Shown: positions 41,412-51,156 of the stretch, piece by piece
Numbering within the stretch: the first letter of the stretch is position 1
How the letters are laid out: each line of letters begins with the position of its first letter
Assembly: GCF_001655005.1 (NCBI RefSeq)
Contig: NZ_LXET01000005.1
Location: 1 to 64,000 of the forward strand
DNA from: Hafnia paralvei ATCC 29927
GTDB lineage: Bacteria; Pseudomonadota; Gammaproteobacteria; Enterobacterales; Enterobacteriaceae
Length of the DNA stretch: 64,000 nt
Direction of reading: 5' to 3'
Notes under the pieces: generated by a model
Database searches by the model: none
What the model saw: the letters and a program-made list of their open reading frames with translations, nothing else
What the model was told of the DNA's origin: nothing
Position numbers and translations under genes: made by a program

Positions 41412-41888
41412 TTATGCCTTCGGATACTCAATTTCATTTACGTACCACACCGCTTCACCGGCGGGAGTCATGACGGTTACGGCGTCGCCAACCTCTTTTT
41501 TGAGTAAGGCTCGCGCCATCGGTGAATCGATAGAGATATAGTCTTTTTGGCCGAAAATTTCATCATAGCCGACGATACGAAAGCGTTTGATGGTGCCCTC
41601 ATCGTTTTCTACTTCAACCCATGCGCCGAAGAAGACTTTGCCATCTTGCTGTGGGGAATAGTCTACGATCCGCAACTGTTCAAGACATTTGGTCAGATAG
41701 CGAACTCGACGGTCAATTTCGCGCAGGCGCTTTTTGTTATATTGATAGTCCGCGTTTTCGCTACGGTCGCCTAGACTCGCCGCCCACGTCACTTTTTTCG
41801 TGACTTCCGGTCGTTCTTCTCGCCAGAGATAGTCCAGTTCCTGTTTGAGCTTTTCGTAGCCGCCGCGTGTAATCAGTTGCGTTTTCAT
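41412..41888 (-). CDS. greB: Transcript cleavage factor GreB
   Basis: A 158-residue protein, the length of E. coli GreB, that rescues backtracked RNA polymerase by promoting transcript cleavage. The N-terminal coiled coil carries the acidic tip LGDRSENADYQ (about 39-49; conserved Asp and Glu) and the FKBP-like C-terminal domain contains VGYDEIFGQKDYISIDSPMARALLKKEVGD. The start at 41888 (MKTQLITRGGYEKL) matches the family; the frame upstream to 41912 has no SD. It leads the minus-strand series greB-tex-feo and is divergent from ompR. Confidence 0.97.
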   Translation of the reverse strand: MKTQLITRGGYEKLKQELDYLWREERPEVTKKVTWAASLGDRSENADYQYNKKRLREIDRRVRYLTKCLEQLRIVDYSPQQDGKVFFGAWVEVENDEGTIKRFRIVGYDEIFGQKDYISIDSPMARALLKKEVGDAVTVMTPAGEAVWYVNEIEYPKA

Positions 41889-42300
41889 TCTTTGCTGCCC
41901 TGTAAAACACATAAAATAAAAATCGGGAGACTCATTAATGCCCGCTTGTCACCTTCGTCTTCCTAGCTATCGCCATTCTGACTTCTACTCTGTAACTTGC
42001 AGGATTTTCCCCATGTGCGGGGGTGGAACGTTAACTTAGGATCCGCAAGAATACAATTCGAGCCTAGACGAGTCGTCTTACGATGCCGATTTGATCGCAT
42101 TTCTGCTATAAAAAGTGCAATAACTGTCCGTAAGCATAAGATAAATAACCTTTGTAACAATTTAGGCTAGAATATAAACCATTATCTGCTGTCTCAATTG
42201 CCGCAGTTTCTGAACAATAGGTGTCTTTAAAAGATCCCTTTATTTTTATAACGGCTCAGCGTGTCGGGCATCCAGCCTTTGGCGCCTTTGGGAGAACACC
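41889..42300. other. greB-ompR divergent intergenic region
   Basis: 412 nt with the greB and ompR promoters; no ORF. The stretch 42240-42300 just before ompR contains the short inverted-repeat-like CCTTTGGCGCCTTTGG region. I see no OmpR, CRP or IHF site good enough to mark. Confidence 0.5.
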
Positions 42301-43020
42301 ATGCAAGAGAACTACAAAATATTAGTTGTTGATGATGACATGCGCCTGCGTGCGTTGTTAGAGCGCTATCTGACCGAACAAGGTTTTCAGGTACGCAGCG
42401 TCGCCAACGCCGAGCAAATGGATCGCTTGCTAACCCGTGAATCTTTCCACCTGATGGTGCTGGATTTAATGCTGCCAGGTGAAGATGGTCTCTCCATCTG
42501 CCGCCGTTTGCGCAGCCAAAGCAACCCGATGCCAATTATTATGGTGACGGCGAAAGGCGAAGAGGTCGATCGCATCGTTGGTTTGGAAATCGGTGCTGAT
42601 GACTATATTCCTAAACCGTTTAACCCACGCGAACTGTTGGCTCGTATCCGCGCCGTATTACGTCGTCAGGCTAACGAATTACCGGGCGCACCTTCACAGG
42701 AAGATGCGGTTATCTCCTTTGGTAAGTTCAAACTGAATCTTGGCACGCGCGAAATGTTCCGTGAAGACGAACCTATGCCGTTAACCAGCGGTGAGTTTGC
42801 CGTGCTTAAAGCCTTAGTTAGCCATCCGCGTGAGCCACTGTCTCGCGATAAACTGATGAATCTGGCTCGTGGACGTGAATACAGTGCGATGGAACGTTCC
42901 ATCGATGTGCAGATTTCTCGCCTGCGCCGCATGGTTGAAGAAGATCCTGCTCATCCTCGTTACATCCAGACCGTTTGGGGTCTCGGCTACGTCTTTGTTC
43001 CGGACGGCAGTAAAGCATGA
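42301..43020 (+). CDS. ompR: Osmolarity response regulator OmpR
   Basis: A 239-residue OmpR/PhoB-type regulator, the length of E. coli OmpR, controlling porins and many envelope and acid-response genes. The receiver has the acidic pair DDD (11-13), phospho-acceptor Asp55 in LMVLDLMLPGEDG, Thr83 and Lys105 in IPKPF. The winged helix covers about 135-235 with MERSIDVQISRLRRMVEEDPAHPRYIQTVWGLGYVF. Its stop overlaps the envZ start (ATGA, 43017-43020), so the pair is translationally coupled. Confidence 0.98.
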   Translation: MQENYKILVVDDDMRLRALLERYLTEQGFQVRSVANAEQMDRLLTRESFHLMVLDLMLPGEDGLSICRRLRSQSNPMPIIMVTAKGEEVDRIVGLEIGADDYIPKPFNPRELLARIRAVLRRQANELPGAPSQEDAVISFGKFKLNLGTREMFREDEPMPLTSGEFAVLKALVSHPREPLSRDKLMNLARGREYSAMERSIDVQISRLRRMVEEDPAHPRYIQTVWGLGYVFVPDGSKA

Positions 43021-44405
43021 GGAGACTGCGCTTCTCTCCGCGTAGCTCGTTTGCCCGCACGTTATTGCTGATTGTCACCTTACTGTTTGTCAGTTTGGTG
43101 ACAACGTATTTGGTGGTGCTGAATTTTGCGATTCTGCCAAGCCTACAGCAGTTCAATAAAGTGTTGGCCTACGAAGTCCGGATGTTGATGACGGACAAGC
43201 TGCAGTTGGAAGATGGCACACAGCTGGAGGTTCCTCCGGCTTTTCGTCGTGAGATTTACCGTGAGTTGGGCATTTCGCTCTACACCAATTCTGCGGCGGA
43301 GGAGAGTGGTTTGCGCTGGGCGCAACACTATCAGTTCCTCAGCCAGCAGATGGCTCAACAGCTGGGTGGCCCAACTGATGTGCGTGTTGAAATCAGTAAA
43401 AATACCCCCGTGGTGTGGCTGAAAACGTGGCTGTCGCCTGATATTTGGGTTCGAGTCCCGTTAACAGAAATCCATCAGGGCGATTTTTCTCCGCTATTTA
43501 GATATACGCTGGCCATTATGCTGTTGGCGATAGGCGGTGCATGGTTATTTATTCGTATCCAGAACCGACCCTTAGTTGAACTGGAACACGCCGCTATTCA
43601 GGTAGGGAAGGGGCATATACCGCCACCGCTACGAGAATATGGGGCGTCAGAGGTTCGCTCAGTAACGCGTGCATTTAACCAGATGGCAGCCGGGGTTAAG
43701 CAGCTCGCTGATGATCGAACGCTGCTTATGGCCGGTGTGAGTCATGACTTACGTACGCCGCTCACGCGTATCCGTTTAGCTACGGAGATGATGAGCAGCG
43801 AAGATGGTTATCTGGCCGAATCGATCAATAAAGATACTGAAGAGTGCAACGCCATCATTGAGCAGTTCATTGATTATCTGCGCACCGGACAAGAGATGCA
43901 GACTGAAGTTTGCGACCTAAACGGTATCTTAGCCGAAGTTGTCGCGGCTGAAAGTGGCTATGAGCGTGTGATTGATACTGATTTTGCCGAGGGTGAGCTG
44001 TTGGTGGATGCTCATCCCCTGTCGATCAAACGTGCTGTGGTGAACATGGTGGTTAACGCTACGCGTTACGGTAATGGTTGGATTAAGGTCAGCAGCGGCA
44101 CTGAGGGCAAAAAAGCGTGGTTCCAAGTGGAGGACGACGGCCCTGGGATTGCGCCTGAACAGCTGGCACATTTATTCCAACCGTTTGTGCGTGGCGAAAG
44201 TGCTCGTACAACCAGCGGCACCGGATTGGGCTTGGCAATTTTGCAGCGAATTATTGATGGTCATTCCGGCAGTCTGGATATTGGTACCAGTGAACGCGGC
44301 GGGCTTCGTATTCGTGCTTTGCTGTTGACACCTGAGCTTACGCCAGCGCCCTCTCACAGCGTCAAAAATAGCCATAAGAAGAAAGATAAAGAGCCTCATC
44401 ACTGA
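43017..44405 (+). CDS. envZ: Osmosensor histidine kinase EnvZ
   Basis: A 462-residue inner-membrane kinase/phosphatase for OmpR. TM1 is at about 15-38, a periplasmic domain to about 158, TM2 at about 163-180, HAMP at about 180-232, phospho-acceptor His243 in VSHDLRTPLTR, N-box VNMVVNATRYG, and G-boxes DDGPGI and GTGLGLAI. It is 12 residues longer than E. coli EnvZ (450) through a Lys/His-rich tail. A terminator shared with pckA follows. Confidence 0.98.
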   Translation: MRRLRFSPRSSFARTLLLIVTLLFVSLVTTYLVVLNFAILPSLQQFNKVLAYEVRMLMTDKLQLEDGTQLEVPPAFRREIYRELGISLYTNSAAEESGLRWAQHYQFLSQQMAQQLGGPTDVRVEISKNTPVVWLKTWLSPDIWVRVPLTEIHQGDFSPLFRYTLAIMLLAIGGAWLFIRIQNRPLVELEHAAIQVGKGHIPPPLREYGASEVRSVTRAFNQMAAGVKQLADDRTLLMAGVSHDLRTPLTRIRLATEMMSSEDGYLAESINKDTEECNAIIEQFIDYLRTGQEMQTEVCDLNGILAEVVAAESGYERVIDTDFAEGELLVDAHPLSIKRAVVNMVVNATRYGNGWIKVSSGTEGKKAWFQVEDDGPGIAPEQLAHLFQPFVRGESARTTSGTGLGLAILQRIIDGHSGSLDIGTSERGGLRIRALLLTPELTPAPSHSVKNSHKKKDKEPHH

Positions 44406-44431
44406 ATAGGGTCTTACTTGGATTCTTAAGT

Positions 44432-44466
44432 AAAAAAGGAGCCTTACGGCTCCTTTGGTTTTTTAT
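44432..44466. terminator. Bidirectional terminator between envZ and pckA
   Basis: AAAGGAGCC/GGCTCCTTT stem (44435-44443, 44448-44456, loop TTAC), with an A-run before it and GGTTTTTT after, suited to both converging genes. Confidence 0.9.
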
Positions 44467-44475
44467 CGTATTAAA

Positions 44476-46095
44476 TCAAACCTTTGGTCCTACTTTCACC
44501 AGTGCCGCACCTGCAGGGGTGTCGGTGTATTTATCAAAGTTGGTGACAAAGCGTTGGGCCAGGTCTTCGGCTTTTTCCTGCCACTGTTCTTTGCTGGCGT
44601 AGGTGTCGCGTGGATCCAGAATCTCTGGGTTCACACCTGGCAGCGCCGTTGGTACTGCCAGATTAAAGATTGGCAGTGTAAACGTTTCCGCATTATCGAT
44701 TTCACCGCTCAGGATGGCATCAATAATCGCACGGGTGTCTTTGATCGAAATACGTTTACCCGTTCCATTCCAGCCGGTATTGACCAGATAGGCCTGAGCC
44801 CCGGCGGCCTGCATGCGCTTAACCAGAACTTCCGCATATTTAGTTGGGTGCAGCGACAGGAACGCTGCGCCAAAACATGCAGAGAAGGTTGGCGTTGGCT
44901 CAGTGACTCCACGCTCGGTGCCCGCTAACTTGGCGGTAAAGCCAGACAGGAAATGATACTGGGTTTGATCGGCGGTTAAACGAGAAACCGGTGGTAATAC
45001 GCCAAAGGCGTCCGCGGTCAAGAAAATCACTTTCTTAGCATGACCGGCTTTCGACACTGGCTTAACAATGTTATGGATGTGGTAGATCGGGTAAGAAACA
45101 CGGGTGTTTTCCGTTTTAGACCCGTCGTTAAAATCAACCGAACCATCTTCTAGTACCACTACGTTTTCCAATAACGCATCACGAGTTATCGCGTGATAGA
45201 TATCGGGCTCAGCCTCTTCTGATAGCTTAATGGTTTTTGCATAGCAGCCACCTTCAAAGTTGAATACGCCGTCGTCATCCCAGCCATGTTCGTCATCACC
45301 GATAAGCTGGCGCTTCGGATCGGTAGAAAGCGTTGTTTTACCGGTACCGGAAAGACCGAAGAAAATAGCCACGTCGCCTTTTTCGCCAACGTTGGCAGAG
45401 CAGTGCATAGACGCGATGTTTTTCAGCGGTAGCAGGTAGTTCATGATCGAGAACATACCTTTCTTCATTTCCCCGCCGTACCAAGTACCACCAATCAGTT
45501 GGATACGCTCGGTCAAATTGAAGGCCACAAAGTTTTCAGAGTTCAGGCCTTGTTCTTTCCACTGTGGGTTAGTGCATTTAGCACCGTTCATCACGATGAA
45601 GTCGGGCTTAAAGTTGGCAAGTTCTTCGTCAGTTGGACGGATAAACATATTCTTAACAAAATGCGCCTGCCAAGCGACTTCGGTAATAAAGCGAACACTC
45701 AGACGAGTATCGCTGTTGGCGCCACAGAATGCGTCAACGATAAACAGGCGTTTACCTGAAAGCTCTTTGGTTACCAATGACTTCAAATGCTGCCAAACTT
45801 CAACGGAAAGCGGATGGTTGTCGTTTTTACCTTTTCCTTGATCTGACCACCAAACGGTATCGCGTGTGACGTCATCACGCACAATGTACTTATCTTTAGG
45901 GGAACGACCGGTAAAGATTCCGGTATCTACCGCGACTGCGCCTAGATTGGTCACAGTGCCACGCTCATAGCCTTTTAGATCTGGGGCAGTTTCTTCTTGG
46001 AAGAGCAGGTCATAACTTGGGTTGTAAATGATTTCAGCTGCGTCAGTGATTCCATATTCTGCTAAATCCTGTGGGGTTAAGCCTTTCTTATGCAT
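44476..46095 (-). CDS. pckA: Phosphoenolpyruvate carboxykinase (ATP)
   Basis: A 539-residue cytoplasmic enzyme (E. coli PckA 540) turning oxaloacetate and ATP into PEP and CO2, the entry step of gluconeogenesis. It has the kinase-1a P-loop GLSGTGKTTLS (247-257), metal and substrate residues in FTGRSPKDKY (61-70), WYGGEMKKGMFS (about 205-216; Lys and Mn ligand) and DDEHGWDDDGVFNFEGGCYAK (about 268-288). It is monocistronic and convergent with envZ, as in E. coli. Upstream (46096-46270) holds its promoter; I could not confirm a CRP site. Confidence 0.98.
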   Translation of the reverse strand: MHKKGLTPQDLAEYGITDAAEIIYNPSYDLLFQEETAPDLKGYERGTVTNLGAVAVDTGIFTGRSPKDKYIVRDDVTRDTVWWSDQGKGKNDNHPLSVEVWQHLKSLVTKELSGKRLFIVDAFCGANSDTRLSVRFITEVAWQAHFVKNMFIRPTDEELANFKPDFIVMNGAKCTNPQWKEQGLNSENFVAFNLTERIQLIGGTWYGGEMKKGMFSIMNYLLPLKNIASMHCSANVGEKGDVAIFFGLSGTGKTTLSTDPKRQLIGDDEHGWDDDGVFNFEGGCYAKTIKLSEEAEPDIYHAITRDALLENVVVLEDGSVDFNDGSKTENTRVSYPIYHIHNIVKPVSKAGHAKKVIFLTADAFGVLPPVSRLTADQTQYHFLSGFTAKLAGTERGVTEPTPTFSACFGAAFLSLHPTKYAEVLVKRMQAAGAQAYLVNTGWNGTGKRISIKDTRAIIDAILSGEIDNAETFTLPIFNLAVPTALPGVNPEILDPRDTYASKEQWQEKAEDLAQRFVTNFDKYTDTPAGAALVKVGPKV

Positions 46096-46274
46096 GACAC
46101 TACTCCTTTCCTTGTAAGATTAGATTTTTAGCTGCTTCTAGTGTCAGAGATTGAAGTTCGTTTAACCGAGAGAATCATCAAAAAAACCAATTTTCATCCG
46201 CCTTTCATTCAGTTATGAGATGAACAACACGGAATTTACCTCCAGATAATCTATATATGCTGAGCAGGATCAAT

Positions 46275-46327
46275 GAAAAAGCCCGCATTCCCGTCATCTT
46301 CAAATCTATCGGGCATATTGCGGGCTT
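46275..46327 (-). terminator. Rho-independent terminator of hslO
   Basis: Arms AAGCCCGCA and TGCGGGCTT (46279-46287, 46319-46327) enclose an inner CCCG/CGGG pair. On the minus strand the stem runs into TTTTT. It lies between the hslO stop and the pckA promoter. Confidence 0.8.
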
Positions 46328-46353
46328 CGTCTTTTTTGGGGAGAAATCAGCGC

Positions 46354-47235
46354 TTAGTGAACGCAATCTTCATTATGGCTCTGTCCACCGGCAAACAGCG
46401 ATTCAATATCAATTTTATCAAAAACATAATGATTACCGCAGTATTCACAATGCATATCGATGTTGCCATCTTCCTCTAGCATATGATTCAGTTCTTCAAC
46501 CGGAACCGTCAACAGGGCGCTAGCGCTACGCTCACGCGAACAGGTGCAGCGGAAGGTTACATCTTGTGGTTCATACAGAGTCACTTCTTCCTGATGGTAC
46601 AGACGATATAGCACTTCGTTAGCGGGTAAGCCGAACAACTCTTCGGATTTCACCGTTGCGGTTAACTGCGCCAGATGCGACAAATCTTCCACGTTATTGG
46701 GTTGAGCGGGCATTATTTGCAGCAACATACCTGCCGCGCATGCGGTTCCATTATGCTCACCAGTGCGAATGAACAGTCGGGTTGGCAGCTGCTCGGATTG
46801 CATAAAGTAAGCCTCGAGGCATTCGGCCAGCGTTTCACCTTCTAGGCCAACAACGCCTTGATAGCGTTCACCTTCGTTAGGGGTAATAGTAATCACCATC
46901 ACACCGTTGCCTAGCATTTCGCGCATGCTGCTGCCTTCAGCGATATCACCCTGTAATCGTGCAACACCGCGCATTTCTTGCTGGTTGTTGCCGTTGATCA
47001 CCGCCATTTTTAGAGGGCCATCACCTTGGATCTGAACGGTGATATCGCCATCAAATTTCAGCGTGGCAGTTAACAGGCTGGTGGCAACCAATAGCTCACC
47101 CAGCAGCGTTTGCACCGGTGCCGGATAGCTGTGGTTTTCGAGCATCTGCTGGAAAGTGTGGCTGGCCGTAACCAGTTCGCCGCGAACGGCCATATTTTCA
47201 AACAGATAGCGATGTAATTGGTCGTGATTAGACAT
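46354..47235 (-). CDS. hslO: Redox-regulated chaperone Hsp33
   Basis: A 293-residue cytoplasmic holdase (E. coli Hsp33 292), activated by oxidation and unfolding. The N-terminal substrate-binding core is large. The C-terminal zinc switch has four Cys: CTC (FRCTCSRE) and CEYC (HCEYCGNHYVF), the CxC and CxxC pattern required for redox sensing. The ATG at 47235 is chosen by homology (MSNHDQLHRYLFE), with GAGAGA upstream; the open frame extends to 47292. It lies 85 nt downstream of hslR on the same strand. Confidence 0.97.
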   Translation of the reverse strand: MSNHDQLHRYLFENMAVRGELVTASHTFQQMLENHSYPAPVQTLLGELLVATSLLTATLKFDGDITVQIQGDGPLKMAVINGNNQQEMRGVARLQGDIAEGSSMREMLGNGVMVITITPNEGERYQGVVGLEGETLAECLEAYFMQSEQLPTRLFIRTGEHNGTACAAGMLLQIMPAQPNNVEDLSHLAQLTATVKSEELFGLPANEVLYRLYHQEEVTLYEPQDVTFRCTCSRERSASALLTVPVEELNHMLEEDGNIDMHCEYCGNHYVFDKIDIESLFAGGQSHNEDCVH

Positions 47236-47320
47236 GGTTTTCTCTCTTAGGGCTTTACCCTTACTGACTTGAAGCCGCTGTCGCCGCTCCAATTAATTAG
47301 GCTTGTTTGCCGTGTTTAAT

Positions 47321-47737
47321 TTATTCGCTTGAAGCCTGATCGTTTTTAAACTTCAGCAACGTACGTCGTTCTTTCTTATCTGGTCGACGATCGGGATGCG
47401 GCATGGTCAGCGCATTCATTTTGCGTGCGAGTGCGACTTTTTCTCGATTTTCGATACTGGCCGCAGTCTCTTCATAGAGCTGTTGGGCATCTGCAGCACC
47501 GCGCCTTTGGGCGGTGAGCGCAGTCACTACGATCGTGCGATCGTCATTTCCTTGGCGTAGCTTGATTTCTGCGCCAATTTCCACAATTTTACTGGGTTTA
47601 CCACGCTGTCCATTGTAGTGAACCTTCCCGCCATCAACCATTTCGCGTGCGATGGCGCGGGTTTTATAAAATCGCGCAGCCCAGAGCCATTTATCCAAAC
47701 GAATGGCACTGTCATCCTGTTCGTTCTTACCTTTCAT
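47321..47737 (-). CDS. hslR: Heat shock protein 15, S4-domain ribosome-recycling factor
   Basis: A 138-residue S4-like RNA-binding protein (E. coli Hsp15 133), which binds stalled 50S subunits carrying peptidyl-tRNA. The S4 motif IRLDKWLWAARFYKTRAIAREMVDGGKVHYNGQR lies at about 11-44, and the C-terminus is basic (MPHPDRRPDKKERR). It is flanked by yrfG upstream and hslO downstream in the heat-shock order of E. coli. Confidence 0.97.
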   Translation of the reverse strand: MKGKNEQDDSAIRLDKWLWAARFYKTRAIAREMVDGGKVHYNGQRGKPSKIVEIGAEIKLRQGNDDRTIVVTALTAQRRGAADAQQLYEETAASIENREKVALARKMNALTMPHPDRRPDKKERRTLLKFKNDQASSE

Positions 47738-47799
47738 ACGGGCTCCTACCTCTGTGGCGATAACCTAAGGCGCAGGGCTTTCAGCGTTGTGAATAGCGT

Positions 47800-48492
47800 T
47801 TATCGTAGCTGAAAGGCTGGCAGTAATGTGCGGTAGTCATTCATGGACGGATGGCGTGAGAATTGCTTTTCGGCCATGCTTGAGTCCGGGTTGCGCACGC
47901 CGAGGCAGTAGCGAATACCATAGCTTTGCGCAGCATCCAGAATGGGTTCGGCATCATCGACGAAAAGCGTTGTTGCAGGATTAAAACCGGTACGTTTTTG
48001 TATCGCCTGCCACAAGCGCTGATCTTCCTTCGGATAACCAAATGTGTGGGTGGAAAATAATAAATCAAGATGTTGGTCGAGTCCGGTGTGTTCTAACTTC
48101 ACGGCGAGCCCATGTGGATGGGCATTGGTGAGCAAAATAGTTTTTCTTCCGCTCTCGCGTAGTGCCTCTAAAAATGGCTGAGTATCTTGGCGTAAGCGTG
48201 CTCGGGCTCCAACTTCGGTTGTCATCTGGTAGATGTCCAGATCAAGACGTTCGCTCCAATAATCAAAACAGTACCAGTTCAACGTGTGCTGAACGGCGTT
48301 GTATTCATTACGGATCAGCTTTTTGGCTTCGTCGAGTTCAATGCCGCGGCGTTCGCTGAGCGTTTGTGGCACGAGATTGAGCCAGAAGTAGCTGTCAAAT
48401 TCGAGATCCAATAATGTCCCATCCATATCCAGCAGGACGGTTTCAATTTCCTGCCAATTAAAATCAGGCTGTTGGTTTGGGATGAGGGACAT
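47800..48492 (-). CDS. yrfG: GMP/IMP nucleotidase YrfG
   Basis: A 230-residue HAD phosphatase (E. coli YrfG 222) acting on purine mononucleotides. Motif I is LLDMDGTLLDLEFD (about 20-33), motif II LLTNAHP, motif III Lys in YPKEDQRLW, and motif IV LFVDDAEPIL. It follows igaA on the same strand, but a strong terminator in the 95-nt gap separates them, so an own promoter or read-through is needed. Confidence 0.94.
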   Translation of the reverse strand: MSLIPNQQPDFNWQEIETVLLDMDGTLLDLEFDSYFWLNLVPQTLSERRGIELDEAKKLIRNEYNAVQHTLNWYCFDYWSERLDLDIYQMTTEVGARARLRQDTQPFLEALRESGRKTILLTNAHPHGLAVKLEHTGLDQHLDLLFSTHTFGYPKEDQRLWQAIQKRTGFNPATTLFVDDAEPILDAAQSYGIRYCLGVRNPDSSMAEKQFSRHPSMNDYRTLLPAFQLR

Positions 48493-48515
48493 AAAAGGGC
48501 TCCTTGGGAGATAGA

Positions 48516-48540
48516 CGAAAAAGCCAGCAAATGCTGGCTA
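48516..48540 (-). terminator. Rho-independent terminator of igaA
   Basis: AGCCAGCA/TGCTGGCT stem (48522-48529, 48532-48539) with a 2-nt loop (4 nt if one pair opens). It runs on the minus strand into TTTTTCG. It lies 48 nt past the igaA stop. Confidence 0.85.
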
Positions 48541-48587
48541 ATCAATTATATTTTTACTCTGATGGCTTGTCATGCCAGCCGATGAAA

Positions 48588-50702
48588 TTAGCGTCGTGGG
48601 GGCGTATCAAACGGCATGATACTGTGGTTGATACATTGATCATAATAGCGCTGGATATCAGGGATGCGATTCATTGATTTTTGTATCCTGAACATAAACA
48701 TCATGGCGTTGACCACGATGATAAGCGCCACGGCAAGGAGCAGTATGCAGGTCAGGATATATCTCCACAGCGTGAGTCCATCAGGCTCACTGTGGAGCAT
48801 GATATGTCGGGTACCGTTAGCATCTGTGCTGATTTCAGTGATGACACCGCTAGCTTTGAACGGCGTTGACAATAGCTGCTGTGATAATGATTCAAGCTCG
48901 CGCCACTGATCGATCGCAGTGTAATCATAGAGTGAGATTGCCGGTTGCGGATGATTGACCAGCTGTTTTCCTTCGTCGCTAATAATCAAGAAACCGCCCG
49001 GTGGCGTGGCGCTAAGTGACTGAGCTGCCTGATGTGTTTCTCGGTAATAGAACGATGAAACCGCACTATTCACTATGTTAGATAACAACTGAGCGCTGGC
49101 CGGACGTAGAAGAACGTTCACACCGTCGAGTCCACCATTTTGAGCTTTCTTCAGCAGTGCGTTCCAAGAGCGGCTGTTGCCAAGATTGACCAATGAATTT
49201 TTTAGCCGAGTACATTCTGACTCCTGCGCACACAGATCTTCAGTACGCAAAACGATATCAGCAAAGTCATCTAACAAGATCATGCCTGATTTTTGAATGG
49301 CATTGGCAAGCCCTGGGTTGACCTTCTGCTCTTCGTTATTTGCGTTGAGTTGGCGATTAACGGTGCTCAGTAATGCTGCTGCATTATCAATAACATCTGA
49401 AGCTGGAGCCGCCATTGGCGTGGCATTACTCCAGTATATGGCGGAGCAATCGAAAGGCATAAATGGATAGCGAGTGCCTTCCTGATAAGAATCCGGAACA
49501 TGACACATGCCAGTGCCCTGAATATTCAAGCTATCGCCTACATGCAGCGGTAGTGCCGCGAGAGACTTTACGTTATTGACATCTACGGTGTGATTACCAT
49601 GTAGCCAAGCTGAACTGAGCTTAAATGGAATACTGAGTGGTTGGGTAGAGAGCAGCAGCGCTAGTGTCAGTAATGCACCGCTCATGAGGACAATATTGCG
49701 CCCCCAGCGTTGCAGTGGAAAATTTTTCACTTCGTCGTGCAGTGACAGAAAGCGTCCTTGCCTGACGACTTGGCGGTTAAGGTACATTTCGATATCGGTT
49801 TTTTGCCCGAGATCTTTTTGAATATAGTTCTGCCAATGTGCTGGATAGATAAGATCCAACGTCCCTAAAGAGACGTTGTTAATTTGCCCAATATTGGATT
49901 CTCCGAACAGTCCCCAGCGCTTGGGAATGCCTCGAATGCAGTGAACTTCTTTGAGATCGCGTTCGGAAGGGCGACTGTATAAACGCCAGATCCCCCACGC
50001 AATCAGTCCGGTCGCGGTGGTTAACAACCAAGGCATGACGGCATTGGGACTGATGAGGCTAGTATAGAGCATGAGCAAGGCGATCACGATAACGACGGAT
50101 TCGCGGATGCCGCCTTGTTGGCTGAGTTGGTATTCTTGCAGCGTCTCTTTACGCACGCCTTGCAGTTCAACTTTCTCACTCTCGGTTTGGCGGATGGATG
50201 CGCTGCTGGTGTTGTCTGGCGGCGGGAGGAAGTCCTCCTGAGTCGCATCCACTAAAGAGTGACCGTTGATGGAGATAACCAATGGAATACTATGGGTTTT
50301 AATGACTTCAAGCTGGTTATCGTCGGCGATGTACTGTTCCCAGAAAACTGGGAGGTGTACCTCGATATTATCGAGGTAGTAACGGCGCTTGTTGGGATCG
50401 TCGGTGGTCAACTCGTAGCGTGTTATCGCATGGGTAAGCGGATAGACGCGATCCCCCTGAGGCATCAGGCGATGTTGAGCTACGGGCAAGGATGCTTGAG
50501 AGGAACTTGAAGAGGATTCAAGCTTATTGATGTATTGCTCAATGGCTTGAAGTTCGTCTTTTTGCAGTTTACGTAGTTTAGTTTTAATAAATGGGAAAGA
50601 TGTAGTTAGTAACGCAGATTTTTTCATCTTAAACCAATAAACACATCCGGCAATCAGCAGGCAGAGGCTCAGTAGAATTGATGCGATAACTGGTGCACTC
50701 AT
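48588..50702 (-). CDS. igaA: Inner-membrane Rcs negative regulator IgaA
   Basis: A 704-residue inner-membrane protein (E. coli IgaA/YrfF 711; Salmonella IgaA 710), which holds the Rcs phosphorelay off through RcsD and is essential where Rcs is intact. An N-terminal anchor lies at about 5-23, a cytoplasmic domain to about 200, two membrane segments near 203-235, a second cytoplasmic part, one segment near 333-355, a large periplasmic domain with Cys pairs (GTGMCHVP, PFDCSAI, ALCAQESECTR region), and a C-terminal segment near 655-680. It is divergent from nudE. An RcsB-like regulator also occurs in this window at 18668. Confidence 0.95.
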   Translation of the reverse strand: MSAPVIASILLSLCLLIAGCVYWFKMKKSALLTTSFPFIKTKLRKLQKDELQAIEQYINKLESSSSSSQASLPVAQHRLMPQGDRVYPLTHAITRYELTTDDPNKRRYYLDNIEVHLPVFWEQYIADDNQLEVIKTHSIPLVISINGHSLVDATQEDFLPPPDNTSSASIRQTESEKVELQGVRKETLQEYQLSQQGGIRESVVIVIALLMLYTSLISPNAVMPWLLTTATGLIAWGIWRLYSRPSERDLKEVHCIRGIPKRWGLFGESNIGQINNVSLGTLDLIYPAHWQNYIQKDLGQKTDIEMYLNRQVVRQGRFLSLHDEVKNFPLQRWGRNIVLMSGALLTLALLLSTQPLSIPFKLSSAWLHGNHTVDVNNVKSLAALPLHVGDSLNIQGTGMCHVPDSYQEGTRYPFMPFDCSAIYWSNATPMAAPASDVIDNAAALLSTVNRQLNANNEEQKVNPGLANAIQKSGMILLDDFADIVLRTEDLCAQESECTRLKNSLVNLGNSRSWNALLKKAQNGGLDGVNVLLRPASAQLLSNIVNSAVSSFYYRETHQAAQSLSATPPGGFLIISDEGKQLVNHPQPAISLYDYTAIDQWRELESLSQQLLSTPFKASGVITEISTDANGTRHIMLHSEPDGLTLWRYILTCILLLAVALIIVVNAMMFMFRIQKSMNRIPDIQRYYDQCINHSIMPFDTPPRR

Positions 50703-51156
50703 GCCGACCCCGTTTGGTAATCATCACCTTTCTACCTTGCCCAAAAAGGGCATTATACGGATGAATCATAAAGCGAATATAAATATATGTTATGAAGTGA
50801 TTTTATTTACAGTTTTGCACTGGTGTGCCGCATATTCGTATAAAAAGGTTAGCAGTCAACACCTGCTGATTATATCGGCATTATCCGATTTTTCTCAGGT
50901 GTGGCAAGTAATAGAGAAGTATTGAGCGGAATTTTGTGAGTCAATGCGGGCAGAAACAAAGCTGCAAAATATCCTCAACAAATGTTGCGAATCCAACGTC
51001 ATCTGCGCACAATGCAAGATGAGATGAATACTGTGATCTGTATCTATAAAGTAAGATATGGATTTCAAATATACCGCATGTCTGGCCCTATGCCAGTGCT
51101 TTTGGCCGTTGCCGAATCATACTTAATTGCGGAAAAACCATTAATTCGGGGCCATC
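50703..51156. other. igaA-nudE divergent intergenic region
   Basis: 454 nt with both promoters. AT-rich, with small imperfect repeats but no strong hairpin, operator or ORF with a ribosome binding site. Confidence 0.5.
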